Of a stretch of 64,000 nucleotides of DNA, positions 46,601 to 57,915 are shown in pieces. The stretch lies in assembly GCA_950097015.1 (NCBI GenBank), contig CATNEN010000033.1:4385501-4449500 (forward strand), written 5' to 3'. Source of the DNA: Macrostomum hystrix. Its lineage: Eukaryota; Platyhelminthes; Macrostomidae. A program made the translations under genes and the position numbers. Position 1 is the first letter of the stretch, and each line of letters starts with the position of its first letter. Under the pieces are notes generated by a model that was not told where the DNA came from, searched no databases, and saw only the letters and a program-made list of their open reading frames with translations.

Positions 46601-49600
46601 CCCCAGTTGATGATGATCCCCCAGTTGACAATGATCCCCCAGTTGACAATGATCCCCCAGTTGACAATGATCCCCCAGTTGACAATGATCCCGCCGGTTG
46701 ACAACGATCCCACAGTTGACAATGAACCCCCAGTTGACAATGATCCCCCAGTTGATGATGATCCCCCAGTTGACAATGATATCCCAGTTGACAATGATCC
46801 CCCAGTTGACAATGAACCCCCAGTTGACAACGATCCCCCAGTTGACAATGATCCCCCAGTTGACAATGATCCCCCAGTTGACAATGATCCCACAGTATAC
46901 AATGATCCCCCAGTTGACAAAGATCCCCAGTTCTCAATGATCCCCCAGTTGATGATGATCCCCAGTTGATGATGATTCCCCAGTTGACAATTATCCCCCA
47001 GTTGACCATTACCCCCCACTTGACAATGATCTCTCAGTTCACAATGATCCCCCAGTTGACAATGAACCCCCAGTTGACAATGAACCCCCAGTTGACAAAG
47101 ATCCCCCAGTTGACAATGATCCCCCATTTGACAATGATCCCCCAGTTGACAATGATCCCCCAGTTGACAATGATCCCCCGGTTGACATTGATCCCCCAGT
47201 CGACAATTATCCCCCAGTTTACCATGATCCCCCAGTTCACCATGATCCCCATTTTGATGATGACTCCCCAGTTGACGTTGATTTTTCAAACAGGTTAGCC
47301 AAGATTCAAACTCAGGTTTCGCCATGTTTTTAAACCCTGGTGGGCTATGATTCAAACTCTCGTTTTGCCATGATTCAGACTCTGGTTGGCTATGATTCAA
47401 ACTCTGGTTTAGCCATGATTCAGACGCTGGTTTAGCCATGATTCAGACGCTGGTTTAGCCATGATTGAAACTCTGGTTTAGCCATGATTCAAACTCTGGT
47501 TTAGCCATGATTCAGACTCTAGTTTAGCCATGATTCAGACTCTGGTTTAGCCATGATTCAGACTCTAGTTTAGCCATGATTCAGACTCTGGTTTAGCCAT
47601 GATTCAGACTCTAGGTTTAGCCATGATTCAGACTCTGGTTTAGCCATGATTCAGACTCTATTTTAGCCATGATTCAGACTATGGTTTAGCCATGATTCAG
47701 ACTCCAGTTTTGCCATGATTCAGACTCTGGTTTAGCCATGATTCAGACTCTGGTTTAGCCATGATTCAGACTATGGTTAAGCCATGATTCAGACTCTGGT
47801 TTAGCCATGATTCAGACTCTAGTTTAGCCATGATTCAGACTCTGGTTTAGCCATGATTCAGACTCTATTTTAGCCATGATTCAGACTATGGTTTAGCCAT
47901 GATTCAGACTCCAGTTTTGCCATGATTCAGACTCTGGTTTAGCCATGATTCAGACTCTGGTTAGCCATGATTCAGACTCTGGTTAAGCCATGATTCAGAC
48001 TCTGGTTTAGCCATGATTCAGACGCTGGTTAGCCATGATTCAGACTCTAGTTTAGCCATGATTCAGACTCTGGTTTAGCCATGATTCAGACTCTAGTTTA
48101 GCCATGATTCAGACTCCAGTTTTGCCATGATTCAGACTCTGGTTTAGCCATGATTCAGACTCTGGTTTAGCCATGATTCAGACTCTGGTTAAGCCATGAT
48201 TCAGACTCTGGTTTAGCCATGATTCAGACGCTGGTTTAGCCATGATTCAGACTCTAGTTTAGCCATGATTCAGACTCTGGTTTAGCCATGATTCAGACTC
48301 TGGTTTAGCCATGATTCAGACTCTAGTTTAGCCATGATTCAGACTCTAGTTTAGCCATGATTCAGACTCTGGTTTAGCCATGATTCAGACTCTATTTTAG
48401 CCATGATTCAGACTATGGTTTAGCCATGATTCAGACTCCAGTTTTGCCATGATTCAGACTCTGGTTTAGCCATGATTCAGACTCTGGTTTAGCCATGATT
48501 CAGACTATGGTTAAGCCATGATTCAGACTCTGGTTTAGCCATGATTCAGACTCTAGTTTAGCCATGATTCAGACTCTGGTTTAGCCATGATTCAGACTCT
48601 ATTTTAGCCATGATTCAGACTATGGTTTAGCCATGATTCAGACTCCAGTTTTGCCATGATTCAGACTCTGGTTTAGCCATGATTCAGACTCTGGTTTAGC
48701 CATGATTCAGACTCTGGTTAAGCCATGATTCAGACTCTGGTTTAGCCATGATTCAGACGCTGGTTTAGCCATGATTCAGACTCTAGTTTAGCCATGATTC
48801 AGACTCTGGTTTAGCCATGATTCAGACTCTAGTTTAGCCATGATTCAGACTCCAGTTTTGCCATGATTCAGACTCTGGTTTAGCCATGATTCAGACTCTG
48901 GTTTAGCCATGATTCAGACTCTGGTTAAGCCATGATTCAGACTCTGGTTTAGCCATGATTCAGACTCTGGTTTAGCCATGATTCAGACTCTAGTTTAGCC
49001 ATGATTCAGACTCTGGTTTAGCCATGATTCAGACTCTAGTTTAGCCATGATTCAGACTCTGGTTTAGCCATGATTCAGACTCTAGTTTAGCCATGATTCA
49101 GACTCTGGTTTAGCCATGATTCAGACTCTATTTTAGCCATGATTCAGACTATGGTTTAGCCATGATTCAGACTCCAGTTTTGCCATGATTCAGACTCTGG
49201 TTTAGCCATGATTCAGACTCTGGTTTAGCCATGATTCAGACTATGGTTAAGCCATGATTCAGACTCTGGTTTAGCCATGATTCAGACTCTAGTTTAGCCA
49301 TGATTCAGACTCTGGTTTAGCCATGATTCAGACTCTATTTTAGCCATGATTCAGACTATGGTTTAGCCATGATTCAGACTCCAGTTTTGCCATGATTCAG
49401 ACTCTGGTTTAGCCATGATTCAGACTCTGGTTTAGCCATGATTCAGACTCTGGTTAAGCCATGATTCAGACTCTGGTTTAGCCATGATTCAGACGCTGGT
49501 TTAGCCATGATTCAGACTCTAGTTTAGCCATGATTCAGACTCTGGTTTAGCCATGATTCAGACTCTAGTTTAGCCATGATTCAGACTCCAGTTTTGCCAT

Positions 49601-52600
49601 GATTCAGACTCTGGTTTAGCCATGATTCAGACTCTGGTTTAGCCATGATTCAGACTCTGGTTAAGCCATGATTCAGACTCTGGTTTAGCCATGATTCAGA
49701 CGCTGGTTTAGCCATGATTCAGACTCTAGTTTAGCCATGATTCAGACTCTGGTTTAGCCATGATTCAGACTCTGGTTTAGCCATGATTCAGACTCTAGTT
49801 TAGCCATGATTCAGACTCTAGTTTAGCCATGATTCAGACTCTGGTTTAGCCATGATTCAGACTCTATTTTAGCCATGATTCAGACTATGGTTTAGCCATG
49901 ATTCAGACTCCAGTTTTGCCATGATTCAGACTCTGGTTTAGCCATGATTCAGACTCTGGTTTAGCCATGATTCAGACTATGGTTAAGCCATGATTCAGAC
50001 TCTGGTTTAGCCATGATTCAGACTCTAGTTTAGCCATGATTCAGACTCTGGTTTAGCCATGATTCAGACTCTATTTTAGCCATGATTCAGACTATGGTTT
50101 AGCCATGATTCAGACTCCAGTTTTGCCATGATTCAGACTCTGGTTTAGCCATGATTCAGACTCTGGTTTAGCCATGATTCAGACTCTGGTTAAGCCATGA
50201 TTCAGACTCTGGTTTAGCCATGATTCAGACGCTGGTTTAGCCATGATTCAGACTCTAGTTTAGCCATGATTCAGACTCTGGTTTAGCCATGATTCAGACT
50301 CTAGTTTAGCCATGATTCAGACTCCAGGTTTAGCCATGATTCAGAACTCTGGTTTAGCCATGATTCAGACTCTGGTTTAGCCATGATTCAGACTCTGGTT
50401 AGCCATGATTCAGACTCTAGGTTTAGCCATGATTCAGACTCTGGTTTAGCCATGATTCAGACTCTGGTTTAGCCATGATTCAGACTCTAGGTTTAGCCAT
50501 GATTCAGACTCTAGTTTAGCCATGATTCAGACTATGGTTTAGCCATGATTCAGACTCCTAGTTTAGCCATGATTCAGACTCTGTTTAGCCATGATTCAGA
50601 CTCTGGTTTAGCCATGATTCAGACTCTAGGTTAGCCATGATTCAGACTCTGGTTTAGCCATGATTCAGACTCTGCTTTAGCCATGATTCAGACTCTGGTT
50701 TAGCCATGATTCAGACTCTGGTTAGCCATGATTCAGAACTCTGGTTTAGCCATGATTCAAACTCTGGTTTAGCCATGATTCAGACGCTGGTTTAGCCATG
50801 ATTCAGACTCTGGTTTAGCCATGATTCAGACTCTGGTTTAGCCATGATTCAGACTCTGGTTTAGCCATGATTCAGACTCTAGGTTAAGCCATGATTCAGA
50901 CTCTGGTTTAGCCATGATTCAGACTCTAGTTTTAGCCATGATTCAGACTCTAGGTTTAGCCATGATTCAGACTCTAGTTTAGCCATGATTCAGACTCTGG
51001 TTTAGCCATGATTCAGACTCTGGTTTAGCCATGATTCAGACTCTGGTTTAGCCATGATTCAGACTCTGGTTTAGCCATGATTCAGACTCTGGTTTAGCCA
51101 TGATTCAGACTCTGGTTAAGCCATGATTCAGACTCTGGTTTAGCCATGATTCAGAACTCTGGTTTAGCCATGATTCAGACGCTGGTTTAGCCATGATTCA
51201 GACTCTAGTTTAGCCATGATTCAGACTCTGGTTTAGCCATGATTCAGACTCTAGTTTAGCCATGATTCAGACTCTGGTTTAGCCATGATTCAGACTCTAT
51301 TTTAGCCATGATTCAGACTATAGGTTTAGCCATGATTCAGACTCTAGTTTAGCCATGATTCAGACTCTGGTTTAGCCATGATTCAGACTCTGGTTTAGCC
51401 ATGATTCAGACTCTGGTTAAGCCATGATTCAGACTCTAGGTTTAGCCATGATTCAGAATCTGGTTAGCCATGATTCAGACTCTGGTTTAGCCATGATTCA
51501 AACTCTGGTTAAGCCATGATTCAAACTCTGGTTTAGCCAATGATTCAAACTCTGGCTTTAGCCATGATTCAGACGCTGGTTTAGCCATGATTCAGACGCT
51601 GGTTAGCCATGATTCAAACTCTGGTTTAGCCATGATTCAAACTCTGGTTTAGCCATGATTCAGACGCTGGTTTAGCCATGATTCAGACTCTGGTTTAGCC
51701 ATGATTCAGACTCTAGGTTTAGCCATGATTCAGACTCTGGTTAGCCATGATTCAGACTCTGGTTTAGCCATGATTCAGACTCTAGTTTAGCCATGATTCA
51801 GACTCTGGTTTAGCCATGATTCAGACTCTGGTTAAGCCATGATTCAGACTCTAGTTTAGCCATGATTCAGAACTCTAGTTTAGCCATGATTCAGACTCTG
51901 GTTTAGCCATGATTCAGACTCTAGTTTAGCCATGATTCAGACTCTGGTTTAGCCATGATTCAGACTCTAGGTTAGCCATGATTCAGACTCTGGTTTAGCC
52001 ATGATTCAGACTCTATTTTAGCCATGATTCAGACTCTAGTTTAGCCATGATTCAGACGCTGGTTTAGCCATGATTCAGACGCTGGTTTAGCCATGATTGA
52101 AACTCTGGTTTAGCCATGATTCAGACGCTGGTTTAGCCATGATTCAAACTCTGGTTTAGCCATGATTCAGACTCTGGTTTAGCCATGATTCAGACTCTAG
52201 TTTAGCCATGATTCAGACTCTAGTTTAGCCATGATTCAGACTCTGGTTTAGCCATGATTCAGACTCTAGGTTTAGCCATGATTCAGACTCTAGTTTAGCC
52301 ATGATTCAGACTCTGGTTTAGCCATGATTCAGACTCTAGTTTAGCCATGATTCAGACTCTGGTTTAAGCCATGATTCAGACTCTAGGTTTAGCCATGATT
52401 CAGACTCTAGTTTAGCCATGATTCAGACTCTGGTTTAGCCATGATTCAGACTCTAGTTTAAGCCATGATTCAGACTCTAGTTTTGCCATGATTCAGACTC
52501 TGGTTTAGCCATGATTCAGACTCTATTTTTGCAATGATTCAAACTCAGGTGTGCTATGATTTATGATATTTTATTTACGAAATGAAAAAAATAAATTAAA

Positions 52601-55600
52601 ATAGTCTTCAATCACTACTGGCTGAAAATTTGTCTAAAATGATTTGACGCAGTGCAGAATCGAACCCTAGCCTAGCCTATAACCTATTCCTAGTGCCTAC
52701 ACATCGGCTATTCCGACTGTTGGTTAGTGGGTGCAAAAATCAGCCTTATAAAATGAATTCTCAAAGTTCTGGCTTTGTACAATGAAGTGAGAAAATAGAG
52801 TACACTCAGTCTCGCGGTTGGTTGTGTACATTTATTTCCAATTTGTCTCCAGAGTGCAGGCTTCAAATTCAATCAGCTAGGGGTTGTTGCGCAATTTGAC
52901 GATGCAATTCTAATTCAGCGGCAGTGAGTAAAATTCTCAATAGGCCAAGATGGTTTGACCTTTGAAAAAATCATGTTTTTCGAATATTTAATCCCCTTGG
53001 CAATGGAATTAAGCTTAATAAAAATACGTGTATAATTGTCCCCATATTTGGCATCTTTTGGTCAAGAAATGGTGAAAATCGGTTGAGCCGTTCGGGAGAA
53101 AATCAATTACAAGCAAGCAAGCAACCAAGCAACCAAGCAACCATTTCATTTTTAGTATAGTGGAGCAAGCAAGCAAGATTTTCATTTTTAGTATATTAGA
53201 TTACGTTGTTTAATATACCCCACCTCAGGCGCACGCAGCCGCCGAGGCCGTTCGCTATCACTACGGCGTCACGGTGCTGCTCAAGCTCCTAACCGAAGCG
53301 CAGTCGCGCAGGCCGTTGGTGAAGGCCGCCCTCGGACTCTGCCGCAATCTGGCCCTATTTGACGAGAACTGCGCCCCGCTGCGCGAGCAGGGCCTGGTCG
53401 AGGCCGCCGTCGACGCTCTGCAGCAACTGAGCGCTCCCGGATCTCCGGGCGGCAGCATGATCTCTGGTGACGTACTCGATGGTGTGGCCTCCGAGGAGGT
53501 GACGGAGGCCGCTCTAGCCTGCTTGCAGGCCCTGTGCCGCGATCATCTGTCACGCGAGGCCCTGCTCGGCCTTCGCCCGCCGGTGATGCCGCTGCTGGCC
53601 CAGGCACTGCACTCCAACCAGGAGCACATTCAACGCTGCGTTGCCGGCCTCCTGGCCGAGCTGACGGCCGATTCGCGCGCCGCCCAGCTGCTTGAAGGCG
53701 AAGGCGCCGCCGCCAGGCTAACCCAGCTGTTGCACTCGCGCAACGAGGACGTGGCCACTTATGCTGCGGCCATTCTGTATAACATGGCGGCCGACAAGCC
53801 GGCGGATTATCGGTCCCGGCTGCAGGCCGAGCTGACCCACTCGCTGGCCAGGGATCAGCCCGGGTCTCCGCCGGCCTACACCTGGTCTGGCAGTGCCGGC
53901 GGAGCCGCTAGCCGCCAGTTTGACGCTCACAGCATGGACGGGCCGCGCTCCTATCAGCTGCAGGGTGAGTGCGGCAGATAAGACTGGGCTTTGCCTAGCA
54001 TTTCATATGGTGCATGCGCAAGACCTTAATAGCTTTGTTTTAATAGAGTTAGCTCTAGTCCAGACCCTTTTTATAGACTAAAATCTACCATTTGGATCTG
54101 TGGTCTGAACTCAAAACCTGCCATTTATTACGGTTAGTTATGAACTCAAATCTGCCATTTATTATGGTTAGTTATGAACTCAAAATCTGCCATTTATTAC
54201 GGTTAGTTATGAACTCAAATCTGCCATTTATTACGGTTAGTTATGAACTCAAAATCTGCCATTTATTATGGTTAGTTATGAACTCAAAATCTGCCATTTA
54301 TTATGGTTAGTTATGAACTCAAAATCTGCCATTTATTACGGTTAGTTATGAACTCAAAATCTGCCATTTAATACGGTTAGTTATGAACTCAAAATCTGCC
54401 ATTTAATACAGTTAGTTATGAACTCAAATTCTAAAATTTATTGTGCAAAAAGCTGTGAACTAAAAATCTACTATGACTGCTGATTTGAACTGATTGGAAT
54501 TTTATCAGCTTGATAAGTTTAACTCCGATCCAGCTTATTTACCTGCTTCAAATAACTGTCATGCTTACTAGTTTTTCAGCTTGATTTTAAACAATGATTT
54601 CAATAACGCTTTTTGTCTTCGCTTCCGCTTAAAGGTGATGCCAAGCAACGACTTAAGAAATAAAGCTTTCTCGAAGAGTTTAGTACGTTAATACGTGGAA
54701 ATCATGAGTGCTTAGACCGGCAATAACTTTCTAATTTGCTGTGCTTAAATTTCTCGTCACATTTCATATTAGAAATTTCCTCAAAGCGTTTTGCTTTGTT
54801 CCTCATACTTGGATCATTTATTCTATAGGAATATTTGATTCAATCATAGCAAGCACTAATTTACAACCTGCAACACTCGCAAACTGCGTCTCATCAAGGT
54901 CGCGATGCGCTGGTTTGACCTCGCAGCAGCAACAGGTTCGCTATAAAAAAATACAAACATTTTCTAGCAAGTCAACTTTGAATTATCCATCTGCGGCTCT
55001 GCTGATAAGTTAACACTTTTTAACTGTGCCGTGTCCTAATATAGACGACAATTCTCGCGGCGACTATAATAGTACACTGAATTGTATTTTAAAGTTTCTT
55101 TATCTACTTACTTAAACTTTTTCTGTTCTCTAATTTTGGTAATGATAGGTAGTCACTGACCTGCACCTTGAACTGTTGTGTAAAATGCTGAATTATTAAA
55201 TGTAAAATTCTACGAATTAAGCGTTTAGGATTTTGAGCGACAGCAACAAGTCTGCTAGATGCTCTTTACATAGTCTATTTTGTCTTTGTCTGTTTATTGC
55301 TTTTATTTCTTTGTTTATTTCTTTACAACAAATCACATAATTATTAGTTTTTTTTCTTTGTGACCTTGAATCACGCCATCAGTGCGTGCTGTAGCGTCCA
55401 AATGTGCTGGGAGTTGTCCACGCTAGGAGGAATGAATTTGGCGTGAAATTAGACTTAGACTTATCGCGACCTTGAATCACGCCATCAGTGCGTGCTATAG
55501 AGTCCAAATGTGCTGGGAGTTGTCCACGCTAGGAGGAATGAATTTGGCGTGAAATTAGACTTAGACTTATCGCGACCTTGAATTCACGCGGCCAGGGCGT

Positions 55601-56142
55601 GGCCGGATTGCAGTTTTTCTATCTATCTATGGATATAGATATATGGATGGATAGATTTTGCATCTATCTATGGAATCTAATCTGCTAGTTTAGGTTTAGA
55701 TTGCAGTCCAGCTTTTTTTGTCGTCGCTCCATCATCATTAAAGCCCTTTCGATATAACGGTCTCCACTCTGAGTTAGTCAATTGTTGCTAGCTGAGACCG
55801 GCAATGTCTCTGTTTTTTTGTCTTTTGGATATCGGCTATCTGAGACCCATATCAGCACATGCACAATTTACAGTCTTTCTTTGCGTGTTCAAATTTAACC
55901 TGAGTTTATTAATTAAAGTAAGGAAATTAAGTAATCAAAGTAAATAAGTGACTTAAAGTAGGTCTGTTCTTAAAGCATGCCTCTTATTTTAGTGCTCAGG
56001 TCTTTAAAAAAGCTGAGAACAACAACCTCAACGAACAATTTCAGATGGAGTTCAGAGCGGGGCCGCCTCGCCTCATCATTCCGGCTCCCTGCCCAACAGT
56101 CGCTACAATTTGAGCACCCTGAACCAGGAGATGGACGTCTGA
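37696..56142 (+). CDS. CTNNB: Beta-catenin, adhesion type lacking the destruction box
   Basis: Six exons (37696-38184, 38674-39052, 39746-39999, 40070-40327, 53229-53964, 56045-56142) give 737 residues. Twelve armadillo repeats run from about residue 115 to 655, with family landmarks such as [45 protein letters not shown] and [20 protein letters not shown]. Both basic residues that contact cadherin, APC and TCF tails are kept (Lys in NQETK and in WNSHNK). The N-terminus is Thr/Lys/Gln-rich and has no DSGxxS phosphodegron. The C-terminus ends NQEMDV and lacks the transactivation tail, though a hydrophobic C-terminal residue could bind PDZ domains. These losses suggest a junctional cadherin-linking role rather than Wnt signalling, as in planarian beta-catenin-2. 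An acceptor TTTTGCAG lies 18 nt before the ATG. AATAAA lies about 160 nt past the stop. Introns 1, 2, 4 and 5 carry different arrays. Confidence 0.96.
38280..38625. repeat. 50-52-bp tandem repeat in beta-catenin intron 1
   Basis: Six diverged units containing TATTACTCCTCCACGTCACT and CCCACTGCCGTCACAGTTAA. They occupy most of the 489-bp intron. Confidence 0.92.
39055..39655. repeat. 15-17-bp minisatellite filling beta-catenin intron 2
   Basis: Units CCCCTCTGATTATCAC and CCCTCTCTGATTCTCAC start within 8 nt of the donor (GGTGAGAGCCTGATTATCAC) and run to about 90 nt before the acceptor. Each unit contains a CTGAT that resembles a branch-point sequence. Confidence 0.95.
40485..40803 (-). mobile_element. 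tRNA-derived SINE, family B, copy 2
   Basis: About 300 bp match the copy at 15996-16315 in the same order and strand. The minus-strand head is GGTGGCAGAGCGG with B box GAGCTCGATTCC. The body has CACACAGGGTGTGTACATC and a tail CCCATTTCGCTGAACCCTG. It is inserted near the start of the 12.9-kb intron 4 of beta-catenin. Confidence 0.87.
41063..41690. repeat. 18-bp array in composite copy 1
   Basis: About 34 units of CCCCAGTTGACAATGATC with variants (GATGATGATC, AACAAAGATC). The minus-strand reading NWGIIV is a six-residue cycle and yields chance ORFs. Confidence 0.95.
41690..45115. repeat. 23-bp array in composite copy 1
   Basis: About 150 units of the form TTTAGCCATGATTCAGACTC plus TGG or TAG. 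Subtypes carry CAAAC, CAGACGC, GTGTAGCCAATATT or TTTTGCC. Two short interruptions CTGATGATGATGG occur near 42115 and 42250. Confidence 0.97.
45228..45297 (-). repeat. tRNA-like segment in the right flank of composite copy 1
   Basis: On the minus strand, GGGTTCGATTCTGCACTG forms a B-box-like block with a tRNA-like arm upstream. The same segment recurs at about 52654-52723. It may be an old SINE head absorbed into the element. Confidence 0.4.
45855..47290. repeat. 18-bp array in composite copy 2
   Basis: About 79 units of CCCCAGTTGACAATGATC. A block of about 245 bp with AACAATGTTCYTCCATTTGA is itself repeated (near 46000, 46235 and 46555), showing higher-order structure. Confidence 0.95.
47290..52545. 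repeat. 23-bp array with 736-bp higher-order repeat in composite copy 2
   Basis: About 228 units of the TTTAGCCATGATTCAGACTC family. The rare ACTCTATTTTAGCC variant recurs at 48388, 49124 and 49860, and again at 48595, 49331 and 50067; every step is exactly 736 bp, i.e. 32 monomers. From about 50320 to 52470 many units carry single-base indels (CTAGGTTTAGCC, CAGAACTCT, CTGGTTAGCC). Confidence 0.96.
54090..54440. repeat. 35-bp tandem repeat in beta-catenin intron 5
   Basis: About ten units containing GGTTAGTTATGAACTCAAAA and TCTGCCATTTATTA. It begins about 125 bp after the donor. Confidence 0.94.
55360..55575. repeat. 107-bp direct duplication, SINE-like
   Basis: Two nearly identical copies starting GACCTTGAATCACGCCATCA and ending TTAGACTTAGACTTATCGC. 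A third partial start follows, then a TCTA microsatellite tail near 55620. The tail suggests a retroposed element in intron 5 of beta-catenin. Confidence 0.7.
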
Positions 56143-56774
56143 GCGAGCGAATCGTTTGCTGATGTGTGTTTTGTTTATTTGAACCAAGGTCTTTTGTTTT
56201 TAATATTTTGTTTCATTAGTAAAATCATTATTGGATTTTTATCAGTTTTCCTATATAAAAAGCTGACCTGTACTTTTAACTATAGGTTTTATTTGGCTGT
56301 GCCGGAATAAAAACTTATTTTATTTTTTTTGAAAATGTAATTGCTACATTCCTAAAGCGGCTGTGTTGCTCGTTTCTCTATGTGCGTAATAAGTCGCTTT
56401 TTTTATCTTTTTTTCTACTTATTTGTTTTAATTTTTTACTTAAAATCTGTTTACACATCATGTACCGTCATGTACCGTGATATACTACTATTTAACTAAG
56501 CCTTCCTTACATCCGTAGGATACACGGCCAATGAGATTTGTTTTACTCCAATGCACAATAATATGCACTGATGATGTCATAAAATTCTCGTTCTTTTTTT
56601 ATTAAGATTTCTAGACTGAATAGAAGAAGACCAACGATTAGTTATTGACTTAATTATCCAATTGTTATTGTTTTGCTACTGTTTAATTTCGTGATATTAT
56701 CAATCAAGAGTTGCCAGCATGAGCCAGTACTTTTGCTCGCTTCTGTAAAGGTATAAGTTTAACTGATGATCCCT
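56143..56774. other. 3' UTR and intergenic DNA after beta-catenin
   Basis: AATAAA near 56307 probably ends the beta-catenin transcript. The rest is AT-rich without a gene. Confidence 0.5.
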
Positions 56775-57245
56775 ATAAAGCTAGCCACCCCAATGTACAC
56801 TCGCTCTGGACCAATCGCTACAAAGCCAGCCACCCGAATGTTCACTCGATCTGGACCAATCGCTACAAATCCAGCCCCCCCCAATGTACACTCGCTCTGG
56901 ACCAATCGCTACAAAGCCAGCCACCCAATGTACACTCTGTCTGGACCAATCGCTACAAATCCAGCCACCCCAATGTACACTCGCTCTGGACCAATCCCTA
57001 CAAAGCCAGCCACCCCAATGTACACTCGCTCGGGACCACTCGCTACAAAGCCAGCCACCCCAATGTACACTCGCTCTGGACCAATCGCTACAAAGCCAGC
57101 CACCCAATGTACACTCTGTCTGGACCAATCGCTACAAATCCAGCCACCCCAATGTACACTCGCTCTGGACCAATCCCTACAAAGCCAGCCACCCCAATGT
57201 ACACTCGCTCGGGACCACTCGCTACAAAGCTAGCAACCGAAATGT
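56775..57245. repeat. 45-bp tandem repeat
   Basis: Ten units of 44-45 bp containing CCCAATGTACACTCGCTCTG and ACCAATCGCTACAAAGCCAG. A four-unit block is duplicated (about 56890-57060 and 57068-57240). It lies between beta-catenin and the first lectin-domain gene. Confidence 0.95.
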
Positions 57246-57899
57246 ACACCTGACTTCTCAAATACTCTTTTATGTGTTTTTAACATTAAACATTATTGAG
57301 TTTTAAAACATTTTTCTTAATTTGTTTTTGGGCTTAAGTTTTTTTCATACCCTAAACATTTTCTCTATTTATACTTATTATGGAGAAGATTAATAAGAGC
57401 GCATTGATACACATGTATAATCTACTACTAATATTTTATTATTTTTACCGTGCCATAGCCCTATTATTGTAATAAATGGGGTTAATTCAGCTGAGCTGTT
57501 TTGTAATGATATGTTTAACAGAATTTTCTTTCCATGTCCCGTCTATATACAGTGATAGCTAACGTACTCAGTGTGCCGTGTTTTTAGTCTAATATTTATC
57601 AGTAATTCCTCTCGAAAAACGCTAAACTGACTACTGATAGTGATAGGAGCGCGAAAAAGTTCAGTTTTTAAGTTGATTATTTTGCTTTGAAAAGCTTGCT
57701 TTGCCATTCCGCACATTCTCACATCCGTAATAAAAACGAAAAAAGTTTTGTTTATGTAGGACTGTTGATCTTGCTTGTTTATTTATCTACTATGGTATAT
57801 TTTAGAATTAATCTATGTGGAATGTCACTTAGGATTTTAAGAGTTGAAAGTAGTTTTCCTGAGAAATCAGACAGCTAGACATTATTCTATTGTCCACAG
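57246..57899. other. AT-rich region upstream of the first lectin-domain gene
   Basis: No gene. It ends in TTCTATTGTCCACAG, a strong splice acceptor 16 nt before the ATG, so either a 5' UTR intron or a trans-splice site ends here. Confidence 0.5.
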
Positions 57900-57915
57900 C
57901 AGCAGCAACAGCAGC

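Larger units (their letters stand above)
45768..53200. mobile_element. Composite repeat element, copy 2 (with internal arrays)
   Basis: Same left flank (ACTAGCAAGTTTTGCCCCCT), 18-bp array, 23-bp array and 660-bp right flank as copy 1, in direct orientation and without spacer. Flanks are almost identical between copies; the arrays differ greatly in length (7.4 kb against 4.8 kb). It ends 28 bp before exon 5 of beta-catenin, so the acceptor of the 12.9-kb intron lies just beyond the element. Confidence 0.6.

Noticed and set aside
41032-47439. NWGIIV-, PVDNDP- and QLGDHC-type ORFs in intron 4 of beta-catenin
   Set aside because: Six-residue cycles from the 18-bp array on both strands.
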